Positions 32,901 through 41,484 of a DNA stretch of 43,230 nucleotides are shown in pieces. The notes under the pieces were generated by a model that did not search any database, was not told the origin of the DNA, and was given only the letters and a program-made list of their open reading frames with translations. Each line of letters starts with the position of its first letter. Position 1 is the stretch's first letter. Origin of the DNA: an uncultured Holdemania sp. (GTDB lineage Bacteria; Bacillota_I; Bacilli_A; Erysipelotrichales; Erysipelotrichaceae); assembly GCA_947037125.1 (NCBI GenBank), contig CAMQTJ010000011.1:1-43230 (forward strand), written 5' to 3'. The position numbers and the translations under genes were made by a program.

Positions 32901-35720
32901 ATGGAATTAAATAAAATAATAATAAAAGGTGCAAAAGTAAATAACTTAAAAAATATCGATTTAGAAATACCTAGAAATCAAATGGTTATCATGACAGGTT
33001 TATCAGGATCTGGAAAAACTTCATTGGCTTTTGATACAATTTATGCGGAAGGACAAAGACGTTATGTTGAATCTTTAAGTGCATATGCAAGACAATTTTT
33101 AGGTGGAGTAGAAAAGCCTGATGTAGAACTAATTGAAGGACTAAGCCCATCAATTTCAATTGATCAAAAGACTACAAGTAACAATCCACGTTCAACTGTT
33201 GGAACTGTTACTGAAATATATGATTATTTAAGATTACTTTATGCAAGAGTTGGAACACCGTATTGTCCAAATCACAATGAAGTTATAGAGGCTCAAACAA
33301 TAACTCAAATGGTTAATCGTGTTATGAACTTAGAAAATGGTGCTCGACTAGAAATAATGGCGCCAATTGTAAAGAATCAAAAGGGAACTTTTAAAGATAC
33401 ATTAGAAAAATTACAAAAGGATGGATTTGTTCGAGTAAGAATTGATGGTGAAAACCGTACATTTGATGAAGAAATAGTTTTAGATAAAAATAAGAAACAT
33501 AATATTGATGTAATAGTTGATCGAATTAAAAAAAATGAGGAATCAAAATCAAGGATTCATGATTCAATTGAAACATCAATCAAATTAGCAAGTGGTATAT
33601 GTATTGTGAAAAATGGCGAGGATGAAATATTGTTCTCTAGTTTATATTCATGTAATGTTTGTGGCTTTTCTATTTCAGCACTTGAGCCAAGGTTATTTTC
33701 ATTTAATAGTCCATTGGGTGCCTGTGATGTGTGTAAGGGTTTAGGTGTAACACAAAAAGTTGATATAGATTATTTGATACCAAATCGTGATAAAAGCATC
33801 ATGGAGGGCGGTATTGTCTACTATAAAAATATTCGTGGTACAGAAAATATAGAATGGCAAAAATTTGATATATTATGTAATTATGCAAAAGTTGACGTCA
33901 ATGAACCATTGCGTCTTTTAACCCAAAAACAATTAAATATTATTTTATATGGTTCAGATAAACCAATTCAATATACACTTACTTCATCATCAGGTAATAA
34001 ATATGTGCGTAATGAACATATAGAAGGTATAGTAAGTTTAATTGAAAGACGATATTTAGAAACAACTTCACAAAGTTCTAAAGACTGGTATCAAACATTT
34101 ATGTCTGAAAGTACATGTGCTAAGTGTAATGGACAACGTTTAAATGAAATGGCGTTATGTGTAAAAGTTGGTGGTATAAATATTAATCAATGGACTTGTA
34201 TGTCAGTAGACCAAGCAATTGAATTTATGACAAACTTACAATTGGATGCAACTAAAGCTGAAATAGCGAAATTAGTTAACGTAGAATTATTAAATCGTTT
34301 AAGATTTTTAAAGGATGTAGGACTTGAATATTTAACACTTGATCGAATTGCAGGTTCATTATCAGGTGGGGAAGCACAAAGAATAAGATTAGCGACACAA
34401 ATAGGTTCAAAATTAACTGGCGTATTATATGTACTAGATGAGCCATCAATTGGTTTGCATCAAAGAGATAATGCCAGATTAATTAAGACATTAAAGAATA
34501 TGCGTGATTTAGGAAACTCACTAATAGTTGTGGAACATGATGAAGAAACAATGATGGAATCAGACTATATTATCGATATAGGACCTGGTGCTGGAGTTCA
34601 TGGAGGATATGTAGTTGCAGCAGGAACACCAAAACAGGTAATGGATAATGATGATTCTATTACTGGTCAATATTTGAGCGGTAAAATGAAAATTGATTGG
34701 CCATTAAAGTATCGTAAAGGTAATGGAAATTTTATTGAAGTTATTAAAGCATCAGAAAATAACTTAAAAAATATTAATGTAAAATTCCCATTAGGCACAC
34801 TTTGTGCAGTAACAGGTGTTAGTGGTAGTGGTAAGTCAACACTTGTAAATGAAATATTGTGTAAGGCTGCATTACATCATTTAGGACGGAATAAAGTAAA
34901 GCCTGGAGCTTATAAAGAAATTAAAGGATTAGAAAATATTGATAAGATAATTGAAATTGGTCAAGATCCAATAGGTCGTACACCGCGATCAAATCCTGCA
35001 ACATACACAGGTGTTTTTGATGATATACGTGATTTATTTTCTTTATCACCAGAAGCTAAAATCAGAGGTTATGATAAAGGACGCTTTTCATTTAATGTGA
35101 AAGGTGGTCGCTGTGAAAGATGTCAAGGAGATGGTGTTAAACGTATTTCTATGCACTTTTTACCAGATGTCTATGTACCTTGTGAAGAATGTGAGGGTAG
35201 ACGTTATAATAGTGAAACTTTAGAAGTTACATATAAAGGTAAAAATATTTATGATGTTTTAGAAATGACAGTTGAAGATGCAATTGAATATTTTAGTTCA
35301 ATCTTAAAAATAAGAAATAAGTTACAAACTTTATTTGATGTAGGTCTTGGATATGTAAAACTTGGTCAATCAAGTACAACATTATCAGGTGGAGAAGCGC
35401 AAAGAGTTAAACTTGCAAGTGAACTGCAGAAAAAAGCAACAGGTAAAACAGTCTTTATACTAGATGAACCAACTACAGGATTACATACACACGATGTCAA
35501 AAAATTATTGCAGGTATTACAAAGAATTGTTGATAATGGTGATACAGTTATTGTTATTGAACATAATTTAGATATTATCAAATCAGCAGATCATATTATT
35601 GATATGGGTCCTGAGGGTGGAAATAATGGTGGTACTGTATTAGTGAATGGAAATGTTGAAAAAATAATGAAGTGTGACAAAAGCTATACAGGTCAATACT
35701 TAAAAAAAATAAGAAAGTAA
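32901..35720 (+). CDS. uvrA: Excinuclease ABC subunit A
   Basis: This 939-residue protein is complete. Each half has an ABC ATPase: Walker A GLSGSGKTS near residue 33 and GVSGSGKST in the second half, with signatures GSLSGGEAQR and TTLSGGEAQR and Walker B VLDEPSIGLH and ILDEPTTGLH. Zinc-binding cysteine pairs are in CNVCG...CDVC, CAKCNG and CERCQG...CEECEG. UvrA finds bulky DNA lesions and loads UvrB. uvrB is not adjacent in this window, unlike in Bacillus. hprK follows after 9 nt, so uvrA leads the hprK-lgt block. Confidence 0.98.
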   Translation: MELNKIIIKGAKVNNLKNIDLEIPRNQMVIMTGLSGSGKTSLAFDTIYAEGQRRYVESLSAYARQFLGGVEKPDVELIEGLSPSISIDQKTTSNNPRSTVGTVTEIYDYLRLLYARVGTPYCPNHNEVIEAQTITQMVNRVMNLENGARLEIMAPIVKNQKGTFKDTLEKLQKDGFVRVRIDGENRTFDEEIVLDKNKKHNIDVIVDRIKKNEESKSRIHDSIETSIKLASGICIVKNGEDEILFSSLYSCNVCGFSISALEPRLFSFNSPLGACDVCKGLGVTQKVDIDYLIPNRDKSIMEGGIVYYKNIRGTENIEWQKFDILCNYAKVDVNEPLRLLTQKQLNIILYGSDKPIQYTLTSSSGNKYVRNEHIEGIVSLIERRYLETTSQSSKDWYQTFMSESTCAKCNGQRLNEMALCVKVGGININQWTCMSVDQAIEFMTNLQLDATKAEIAKLVNVELLNRLRFLKDVGLEYLTLDRIAGSLSGGEAQRIRLATQIGSKLTGVLYVLDEPSIGLHQRDNARLIKTLKNMRDLGNSLIVVEHDEETMMESDYIIDIGPGAGVHGGYVVAAGTPKQVMDNDDSITGQYLSGKMKIDWPLKYRKGNGNFIEVIKASENNLKNINVKFPLGTLCAVTGVSGSGKSTLVNEILCKAALHHLGRNKVKPGAYKEIKGLENIDKIIEIGQDPIGRTPRSNPATYTGVFDDIRDLFSLSPEAKIRGYDKGRFSFNVKGGRCERCQGDGVKRISMHFLPDVYVPCEECEGRRYNSETLEVTYKGKNIYDVLEMTVEDAIEYFSSILKIRNKLQTLFDVGLGYVKLGQSSTTLSGGEAQRVKLASELQKKATGKTVFILDEPTTGLHTHDVKKLLQVLQRIVDNGDTVIVIEHNLDIIKSADHIIDMGPEGGNNGGTVLVNGNVEKIMKCDKSYTGQYLKKIRK

Positions 35721-35729
35721 GGTGAATTT

Positions 35730-36698
35730 ATGAATTATGAACTAGAAGGTAGTGTAACGATCAAAGAGATTGTAGATCATTTTGAATATGAAATTATTTG
35801 CGGTAATGAAGATTCTTTATTACGTTGGGTAATAGTTCCTGATATTAATCGTCCAGGACTAGAACTAACAGGATTTTATGAACATACTGAACCAAGAAGG
35901 ATTGTAATTATTGGTGATAAGGAAGAATCGTATATTAAGACATTAGATTATGATACACAAGTAGATCGCTTTTCAAACATCCTTGATGGATTTACGCCTG
36001 CTGTTATTTTGACTAAAGGGCGTGAATGTCCTATGGCCTTAATTGATGTAGCAAGCAAAAGAAATTTCCCAGTTTTATCAACCAAAGCACCAACTTATAG
36101 AGTAATGACAGATATGATTACTTATCTGGATTCAAAACTAGCCCCTGTCGATAATTTGCATGGAGTATTCTTGAACGTTTACGGTGTTGGTGTATTAATT
36201 GTAGGTGATAGTGGCATGGGTAAAAGTGAAACAGCACTAGATCTAATTAAACGAGGTCATATATTAATTGCAGATGATCGTGTTGATGTTAGTCGCGTAC
36301 ATAATAAAATAAAAGGTCGCGCACCAGAATTATTAAAAGGAATGCTTGAAATTCGTGGAATTGGTGTAATAGATGTTGCGAAAATGTTTGGTGTTACTTC
36401 AATATTGGAAGTTAATAATGTTGATTTAGTAATTAAATTAGAGCCTTTTGATAATTGTAATGCCTATAATCGTGTAGGTAATGAAGAAGAACACTGCCTA
36501 AATATTATGGATATACGTGTTCCTATGACAATTATACCTGTAAGTAATGGACGAAATATTGGTGTTTTAGTAGAAACGGCAGTAACAAATTTCAGACTTA
36601 AAGCTAGTGGATTTAATAGTGCAAAAGAATTTGAACAAAGAGTATTAGATTATATAGAAAAGCAAAATGTAATAAATAGACAAGAGGTTAATAAATGA
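35730..36698 (+). CDS. hprK: HPr(Ser) kinase/phosphorylase
   Basis: This 322-residue protein has the P-loop GDSGMGKS at residues 159-166, catalytic His144 in DNLHGVF, and the second signature LEIRGIGVIDV at 206-216. It phosphorylates HPr on Ser46 with ATP or PPi and dephosphorylates it, making PPi, the hub of carbon catabolite control in Firmicutes. The start follows AAGGTGA. The stop is TGA within an ATGA overlap with the lgt fusion gene and is followed directly by an in-frame TAG. The TGA is the only one among the readable genes. Confidence 0.97.
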   Translation: MNYELEGSVTIKEIVDHFEYEIICGNEDSLLRWVIVPDINRPGLELTGFYEHTEPRRIVIIGDKEESYIKTLDYDTQVDRFSNILDGFTPAVILTKGRECPMALIDVASKRNFPVLSTKAPTYRVMTDMITYLDSKLAPVDNLHGVFLNVYGVGVLIVGDSGMGKSETALDLIKRGHILIADDRVDVSRVHNKIKGRAPELLKGMLEIRGIGVIDVAKMFGVTSILEVNNVDLVIKLEPFDNCNAYNRVGNEEEHCLNIMDIRVPMTIIPVSNGRNIGVLVETAVTNFRLKASGFNSAKEFEQRVLDYIEKQNVINRQEVNK

Positions 36699-38155
36699 TA
36701 GATTTTTTCCCAAGTGATAAAATATTTGTAGAAATATTTGGTACATTAAATATAACGTATTATTCATTATCTTATTTACTAGGTACTTTAGTAGCTTGTT
36801 ATTTTGGCTATAAATTATTTAAGAAAAATGGTTATGGAATTGAAGAGATAGAAGATTTGACTATGGGTTGTTTCTTTTTTGGAATTATGGGCGCTAGAAT
36901 TTGGTATTGTCTATTTTATGATTTTAGCTTTTATATGAGTAACCCTGTAGAAATAGTAAAAATCTGGACAGGAGGCCTGGCAATTCAAGGCGGACTTTTT
37001 GGAGGAGCATTATTTGTTATTTATTATTGTAGAAAAAACAAAATAAATGTCTTTAGAATGGGTGATGCAATATTAATTAATATATTATTAGCTCAAGCTA
37101 TTGGGCGTTGGGGTAATTTTGCCAACAAGGAAGCTTATGGTGATGTTGTAAGTGCGAGCTATTTTGACGGTTGGCCAAAATTTATCGCCGATGGAATGTT
37201 TATTGCGGGTGAATATCGTATGCCCACATTTTTCTTTGAAAGTGTTTTAAATTTAATTGGATGGGCATTAGTCTACTTTATATTTAGGAAAATAAAATCA
37301 CGTAAACGTGGTGATATGATGTATGCATATTTAGTATGGTATGGTATTTCACGCTATATCGTTGAAGGATTAAGAACAGATAGCTTAATGATTGGGTCTT
37401 TTAGAATGGCTCAGTTAACATCGATAGTGTTTATCATTATCGGTTTGGTAGGATTTGCCGGTGTATTTAGGAAAATATTTAAATCTAAAAAGCCAGTTAT
37501 CTTATTTGATTTAGATGGAACAATTCTAGATACAGAAAAAGCGATATTGGAAACTTATCGTCAATTATTTATAAAATATAGTACAGAAAAAGAATTTACA
37601 CCTGAACGTCAATTAGAGGTGCTTGGTCCACCACTTAAAAAAATGTTTCCAGTTTATTTCCCGGGACAAAATGTTGATGACTTAATTGTTGAGTATCGTG
37701 CAATAAATATGGATATACATAAAGAATTCGTTGTTGCTATGAACAATGCTGAAAAATTATTACACAGCCTTAAACAACAAGGTTATAAACTAGGGATTGT
37801 GTCAACTAAAATGAATGCAGCGTGTACTTATGGTTTAGAAATAACTAATTTATTACAATATTTTGATATCGTAATAGGAGAAGATGAAGTAAATGTTGGC
37901 AAGCCAAATCCTGAAGGGATATTTAAAGCTTGCGAATTATTAAATGAAGGTCATGATAGTTGTATTTATGTAGGTGATAGTGCAACAGATATTTATGCAG
38001 GTAAAAATGCGGGAGTATATACTATAGGTTATATCTTTAATCAACAACGTAAAGATGTACTTATAAATACAAAACCAAATAAAGTAATAACTGACTTAAT
38101 TGAAATAGAAGAAATTCTAAAGGAGAAAGTACAATGGACACACGATACGATGTAA
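36695..38155 (+). CDS. lgt: Fusion of prolipoprotein diacylglyceryl transferase and a PpaX-like HAD phosphatase
   Basis: The single 486-residue frame joins two proteins. Residues 1-260 are Lgt with seven or so membrane helices and the signature GRWGNFANKEAYG at 137-149; it attaches diacylglycerol to lipobox Cys. Residues 267-480 are a HAD phosphatase with DLDGT (272-276), S370 (VSTK), GKPNPEG (402-408) and VGDSATD, most like PpaX. PpaX hydrolyses the pyrophosphate made by HprK phosphorylase and in Bacillus is encoded separately after lgt. Here the order hprK-lgt-ppaX is kept but the last two are one protein, so the phosphatase would be membrane-tethered. The usual His of the Lgt motif GG-x-x-x-HG is Gln98. 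It overlaps hprK by 4 nt. Confidence 0.92.
   Translation: MIDFFPSDKIFVEIFGTLNITYYSLSYLLGTLVACYFGYKLFKKNGYGIEEIEDLTMGCFFFGIMGARIWYCLFYDFSFYMSNPVEIVKIWTGGLAIQGGLFGGALFVIYYCRKNKINVFRMGDAILINILLAQAIGRWGNFANKEAYGDVVSASYFDGWPKFIADGMFIAGEYRMPTFFFESVLNLIGWALVYFIFRKIKSRKRGDMMYAYLVWYGISRYIVEGLRTDSLMIGSFRMAQLTSIVFIIIGLVGFAGVFRKIFKSKKPVILFDLDGTILDTEKAILETYRQLFIKYSTEKEFTPERQLEVLGPPLKKMFPVYFPGQNVDDLIVEYRAINMDIHKEFVVAMNNAEKLLHSLKQQGYKLGIVSTKMNAACTYGLEITNLLQYFDIVIGEDEVNVGKPNPEGIFKACELLNEGHDSCIYVGDSATDIYAGKNAGVYTIGYIFNQQRKDVLINTKPNKVITDLIEIEEILKEKVQWTHDTM
37656..37669. promoter_or_regulatory. Noc-binding-site-like sequence within the lgt fusion gene
   Basis: ATTTCCCGGGACAA matches 12 of 14 bases of the Bacillus Noc box (ATTTCCCGGGAAAT), including the whole TTTCCCGGGA core. 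CCCGGG is very unusual in this A+T-rich window. It is also simply the code for YFPGQ, so binding is not shown. Confidence 0.3.
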
Positions 38156-39051
38156 TTATTATTGGTGCAGGCCCTGCAGGTATGACAGCAGCGGTTTATG
38201 CATCAAGAGCAGGTCTTAAAGTTTGTATGCTTGAAAAAAGTGCCCCTGGGGGAAAACTTATCAAAACATATGAAATCTCAAATTGGCCAGGAGTAAAAGA
38301 GAGTAGTGGTGTTGATTTAGCAATGCAAATGTTTGAACATTCAACACATTTCAGTGCGGAATACGTTTATGGTGATGTAATAAATATCATCGATGGTGAT
38401 ATCAAACAAGTGGAATGTGCTGATGGAAATATTTATAGTGTAAAAGCTATTATTATTGCAACAGGTACTAATGAAAGACTATTAAATATTGAAAATGAAA
38501 CTAAATTAACTGGTAAAGGTGTATCTTATTGTGCTATTTGTGATGGAGCATTTTTCAAAAATCAAGAAGTAACTGTAATTGGTGGTGGAAATTCTGCTTT
38601 AGAGGAATCACTTTACTTAACACAATTTGTAAGTAAAGTTAATCTTGTTATTCGTAAACAAGAATTTAGAGCTGAACAAGAAATACAAGATAAAGTATAT
38701 GCACATCAAAAAATCAATATCATGAAAGGTTATGTTCCAGTAAAAATTAATGCTGAAAATGATAAAGTTAGTGAAATTGTATTGGAAGATGTCGCAAGTA
38801 AAGAACAAATTATTGTTCCTACAAAAGCAATATTCCCATATATTGGATCTGATCCTGTAACAAGTTTTGTGAAGTCATTAAACATCAGTGATGCACAAGG
38901 TTATATATTGGTTGATGAAAATATGGAAACCTCACACAAGGGAATCTTTTCAGCTGGTGATGTAAACCAAAAGAAATTAAGACAAGTAGTTACAGCTGCA
39001 AGTGATGGTGCCATTGCTGCACAAAGTGCATTTCATTACATTAAAGATTAG
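38134..39051 (+). CDS. trxB: Thioredoxin reductase
   Basis: This 305-residue flavoprotein has an N-terminal FAD loop (IIGAGPAGMTAA), the redox-active CAICDGAFF with CxxC, the NADPH loop VIGGGNSALEES, and the C-terminal FAD contact FSAGDVNQKKLRQV. It keeps thioredoxin reduced. The start overlaps the lgt fusion gene by 22 nt with AAAGGAG upstream. The order hprK-lgt-ppaX-trxB followed by rapZ-mgfK-whiA is preserved from Bacillus. Confidence 0.96.
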   Translation: MDTRYDVIIIGAGPAGMTAAVYASRAGLKVCMLEKSAPGGKLIKTYEISNWPGVKESSGVDLAMQMFEHSTHFSAEYVYGDVINIIDGDIKQVECADGNIYSVKAIIIATGTNERLLNIENETKLTGKGVSYCAICDGAFFKNQEVTVIGGGNSALEESLYLTQFVSKVNLVIRKQEFRAEQEIQDKVYAHQKINIMKGYVPVKINAENDKVSEIVLEDVASKEQIIVPTKAIFPYIGSDPVTSFVKSLNISDAQGYILVDENMETSHKGIFSAGDVNQKKLRQVVTAASDGAIAAQSAFHYIKD

Positions 39052-39054
39052 TAA

Positions 39055-39091
39055 AAAAAGTCTTTTCCATAAAATTTGGAGAAGACTTTTT
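39055..39091. terminator. Terminator between trxB and the convergent small gene
   Basis: The stem AAAAAGTCTTTTCC / GGAGAAGACTTTTT (one G-T pair) has a 9-nt loop. It has A and T runs at either end and so can act in both directions. Confidence 0.88.
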
Positions 39092-39133
39092 CTTATATTT
39101 ATTAATAAATATTAATATACTACAAAATTTTTA

Positions 39134-39409
39134 TTATGAACATTTTAAAATAGTAAGCGTATTTTCAATGATGTCAAAAACTTCTACGGTACTAGCCAAA
39201 CTTTTAGTTGAAACATTTTCATTGTCACCAAATTCAATAAAATAAGCATCTAGAGCCTCACATAGTTTCGCAATAGATTGCTTTAAATCGCAGTCTTCCA
39301 TGTTTATATATTCAAACATCATTTGTTCGATAAATGTAATTAGGTCAATTTTAGAAGTTATTACTTTCTGCAACAATTCAATTATAATATCTCTTTGTCT
39401 ATTTTTCAT
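39134..39409 (-). CDS. Hypothetical 91-residue protein
   Basis: This helical, soluble, acidic protein (Leu/Ile/Glu rich, e.g. IIIELLQKVITSKIDL, IEQMMFEYINMEDCDLKQ) has no membrane segment and no motif I recognise. It starts with ATG after GGAGGGT and has a recognisable promoter, which argues that it is a real gene. It is an insert, on the opposite strand, between trxB and rapZ. Confidence 0.72.
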   Translation of the reverse strand: MKNRQRDIIIELLQKVITSKIDLITFIEQMMFEYINMEDCDLKQSIAKLCEALDAYFIEFGDNENVSTKSLASTVEVFDIIENTLTILKCS

Positions 39410-39436
39410 AAGTACCCTCCAATTGGTATAATGAAT

Positions 39437-39465
39437 ATTATAGTTTCATTTTAGTAATAGTACAA
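39437..39465 (-). promoter_or_regulatory. Promoter of the 91-residue protein gene
   Basis: On the minus strand, TTGTAC (39460-39465) and TATAAT (39437-39442) are spaced by 17 nt, 27 nt before the ATG. Confidence 0.5.
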
Positions 39466-39657
39466 CACTTTTATTGATAGAATATGATATATTCAAGAGT
39501 TATTAAACGTACTTGTAGATATGAACAAATACAGAAAAATAAGTTATAAGAAGTTTTTGAATATATTAATTAATTATATAATATTTGATGCGAAAATTAA
39601 GAATTATTAAAAAAATATAGAGTATAAATATAAATAAGTGAATAATGATGTCTTATA

Positions 39658-39666
39658 TGTTAAAAT
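39658..39666 (+). promoter_or_regulatory. Extended -10 promoter of rapZ-mgfK-whiA
   Basis: TGtTAAAAT lies 19 nt before the chosen rapZ ATG. It argues against a start at 39638. Confidence 0.6.
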
Positions 39667-39685
39667 TAAGAAGCGAGGTGAAAAT

Positions 39686-40546
39686 ATGATAAAAAAAATT
39701 GTATTAGTAAGTGGTATGTCTGGGGCCGGTAAATCAAATGCCACAAGTGTCCTAGAAGATATGGGTTATCATTGTATTGATAATTTCCCGATTCAATTAT
39801 TAAGTTCGTTTGTTAGTGTTATTGAAAGCACTAATGATCAAAGATATAATAAGGTTGCACTAAGTACGAGTGCTGCAGATTTTTCAGAATGTTTTCATGT
39901 AATATCGGCATCAAATTTAGACTTAAGAGTGCTATTTTTAGATGCGACGAATGATGTATTACTTCATAGATATAAGTCTACAAGAAGAATGCATCCTTTA
40001 TTAGTAAATAATTTATGCAATACCTTAGAAGAAGCTATTTCAATTGAGCGTCAAATGTTTTTAAATTATCGTGAATATGCAACAGAAGTTGTAGATACTA
40101 CATTTTTAAAGCCGTATGATTTAAAAAATAAAATTGAAAGCTATTTCGCAATTGCTAATGTCCCAAGTTTTTCAATTAGTTTTATTTCTTTTGGATATAA
40201 AACAGGAGTGCCATTAGATTCAGATTGTATGTTTGATGTGCGTTTTTTGCCAAATCCTTTTTGGGAAGTTGAACTACGACCATTTTCAGGTGATGATAAA
40301 TGTGTCTATGATTATGTAATGGAAAAAGATGAAACGATAAAATATGTAAATAAATTAGTAGAATTTTTAGATTACTCATTTACACAATATATTAAAGAAG
40401 GTAAAAATCACATCACAATATCAATAGGATGTACAGGTGGGCAACATCGTTCTGTATCAATCGTCAATTATTTATTTGATAATTATCAAAAAGACTTTAG
40501 ATGTCATAAGCAACATCGTGACAAAAAGGAAGTGTACAATGACTAA
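39686..40546 (+). CDS. rapZ: RNase adapter / nucleotide-binding protein RapZ (YvcJ)
   Basis: I start at the ATG at 39686 (286 aa), 5 nt after GAGGTG, which puts the P-loop GMSGAGKS at residues 8-15 as in the family. An in-frame ATG at 39638 lies before the promoter. The second part ends with ISIGCTGGQHRSVSIV, the RapZ C-terminal signature, and CHKQHRD. In Firmicutes it is a GTP/ATP-hydrolysing protein of the rapZ-mgfK-whiA set, linked to competence and small-RNA control. It overlaps mgfK by 8 nt. Confidence 0.94.
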   Translation: MIKKIVLVSGMSGAGKSNATSVLEDMGYHCIDNFPIQLLSSFVSVIESTNDQRYNKVALSTSAADFSECFHVISASNLDLRVLFLDATNDVLLHRYKSTRRMHPLLVNNLCNTLEEAISIERQMFLNYREYATEVVDTTFLKPYDLKNKIESYFAIANVPSFSISFISFGYKTGVPLDSDCMFDVRFLPNPFWEVELRPFSGDDKCVYDYVMEKDETIKYVNKLVEFLDYSFTQYIKEGKNHITISIGCTGGQHRSVSIVNYLFDNYQKDFRCHKQHRDKKEVYND

Positions 40547-41483
40547 AAAGGTTGTTGTAATTGGTGGTGGACATGGACAAGCTACTATATTACAAGGAAT
40601 TAAACATATTGAAGATATTGATATAACTGCAATTGTAACAGTTGCCGATGATGGTGGAAGTACTGGACGTTTAAGAAGACAATTTCAAATTCCTGCTATG
40701 GGTGATATTCGAAATGTTATTATTGCAATGTCTAAAAGTGAGAGTTTACTAAAAGGATTGATGGATTATCGATTTGACTTAAGTGATAGTGTAGAAGATG
40801 TCATGGGTCATAACTTAGGAAACCTTATTTTAACCGCTATGATTCAAACATCAGGAAGCTTTACTGAAAGTATTGATGAGTTATGTGATATATTGGATGT
40901 TAAAGGGAGAATAGTTCCATCAACTTTAGATGTTATCACACTATTTGCGAAAATGGATGATGGTACCATTGTTAAAGGAGAATCAAATATTCCTAATATT
41001 GATAATCATATTCAAGAAGTCTATTATGAGTATGAAATAGAGGCGACAAACGAATCAGTTGAGGCAATTAATAATGCTGATTTAATAATATTAGGGTGTG
41101 GAAGTTTATATACTAGTATATTGCCAAACGTAATTATTCCAAAGATAAACAAAGCATTAAATGATAGTAAGGCTAAAATAGTTTACCTATGTAATGTGGT
41201 TACACAACCAGGTGAAACAGATAACTATAATTTAGAAGATCACATTCAAGCATTGAAAGATCATAAAGTCGATATTGATGAAGTTGTTATTGCATCAGAT
41301 AAAATATCACAAGAAATCATTCAAAGGTATATTGATGATAAAAGATCTATCGTACAAATGACTGAAAGTGAACATCAATATAAAATCGTAGAATCAAATT
41401 TATTAAGTTTTGATAAGCTTTTAATAAGACATGATCCTTTAAAAATAAAAAGCTGTATAGAACAACTATTGAAAGAGGTATAA
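40539..41483 (+). CDS. mgfK: Gluconeogenesis/cell-morphology factor MgfK (YvcK/CofD-like)
   Basis: I start at the ATG at 40539 (314 aa), after AAGGAAG. It gives the family N terminus KKVVVIGGGHGQATILQG. Further marks are TVADDGGSTGRLR, IPAMGDIRNVI and GHNLGNLI. YvcK-type proteins bind UDP-GlcNAc and influence cell shape and the wall on gluconeogenic carbon. An earlier in-frame start lies deep inside rapZ and has no support. whiA follows 1 nt after the stop. Confidence 0.95.
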   Translation: MTKKVVVIGGGHGQATILQGIKHIEDIDITAIVTVADDGGSTGRLRRQFQIPAMGDIRNVIIAMSKSESLLKGLMDYRFDLSDSVEDVMGHNLGNLILTAMIQTSGSFTESIDELCDILDVKGRIVPSTLDVITLFAKMDDGTIVKGESNIPNIDNHIQEVYYEYEIEATNESVEAINNADLIILGCGSLYTSILPNVIIPKINKALNDSKAKIVYLCNVVTQPGETDNYNLEDHIQALKDHKVDIDEVVIASDKISQEIIQRYIDDKRSIVQMTESEHQYKIVESNLLSFDKLLIRHDPLKIKSCIEQLLKEV

Positions 41484-41484
41484 A

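Noticed and set aside
39521-39610. 29-codon reading frame before rapZ
   Set aside because: No ribosome binding site, composition typical of non-coding A+T-rich DNA, and it lies in the divergent promoter region.
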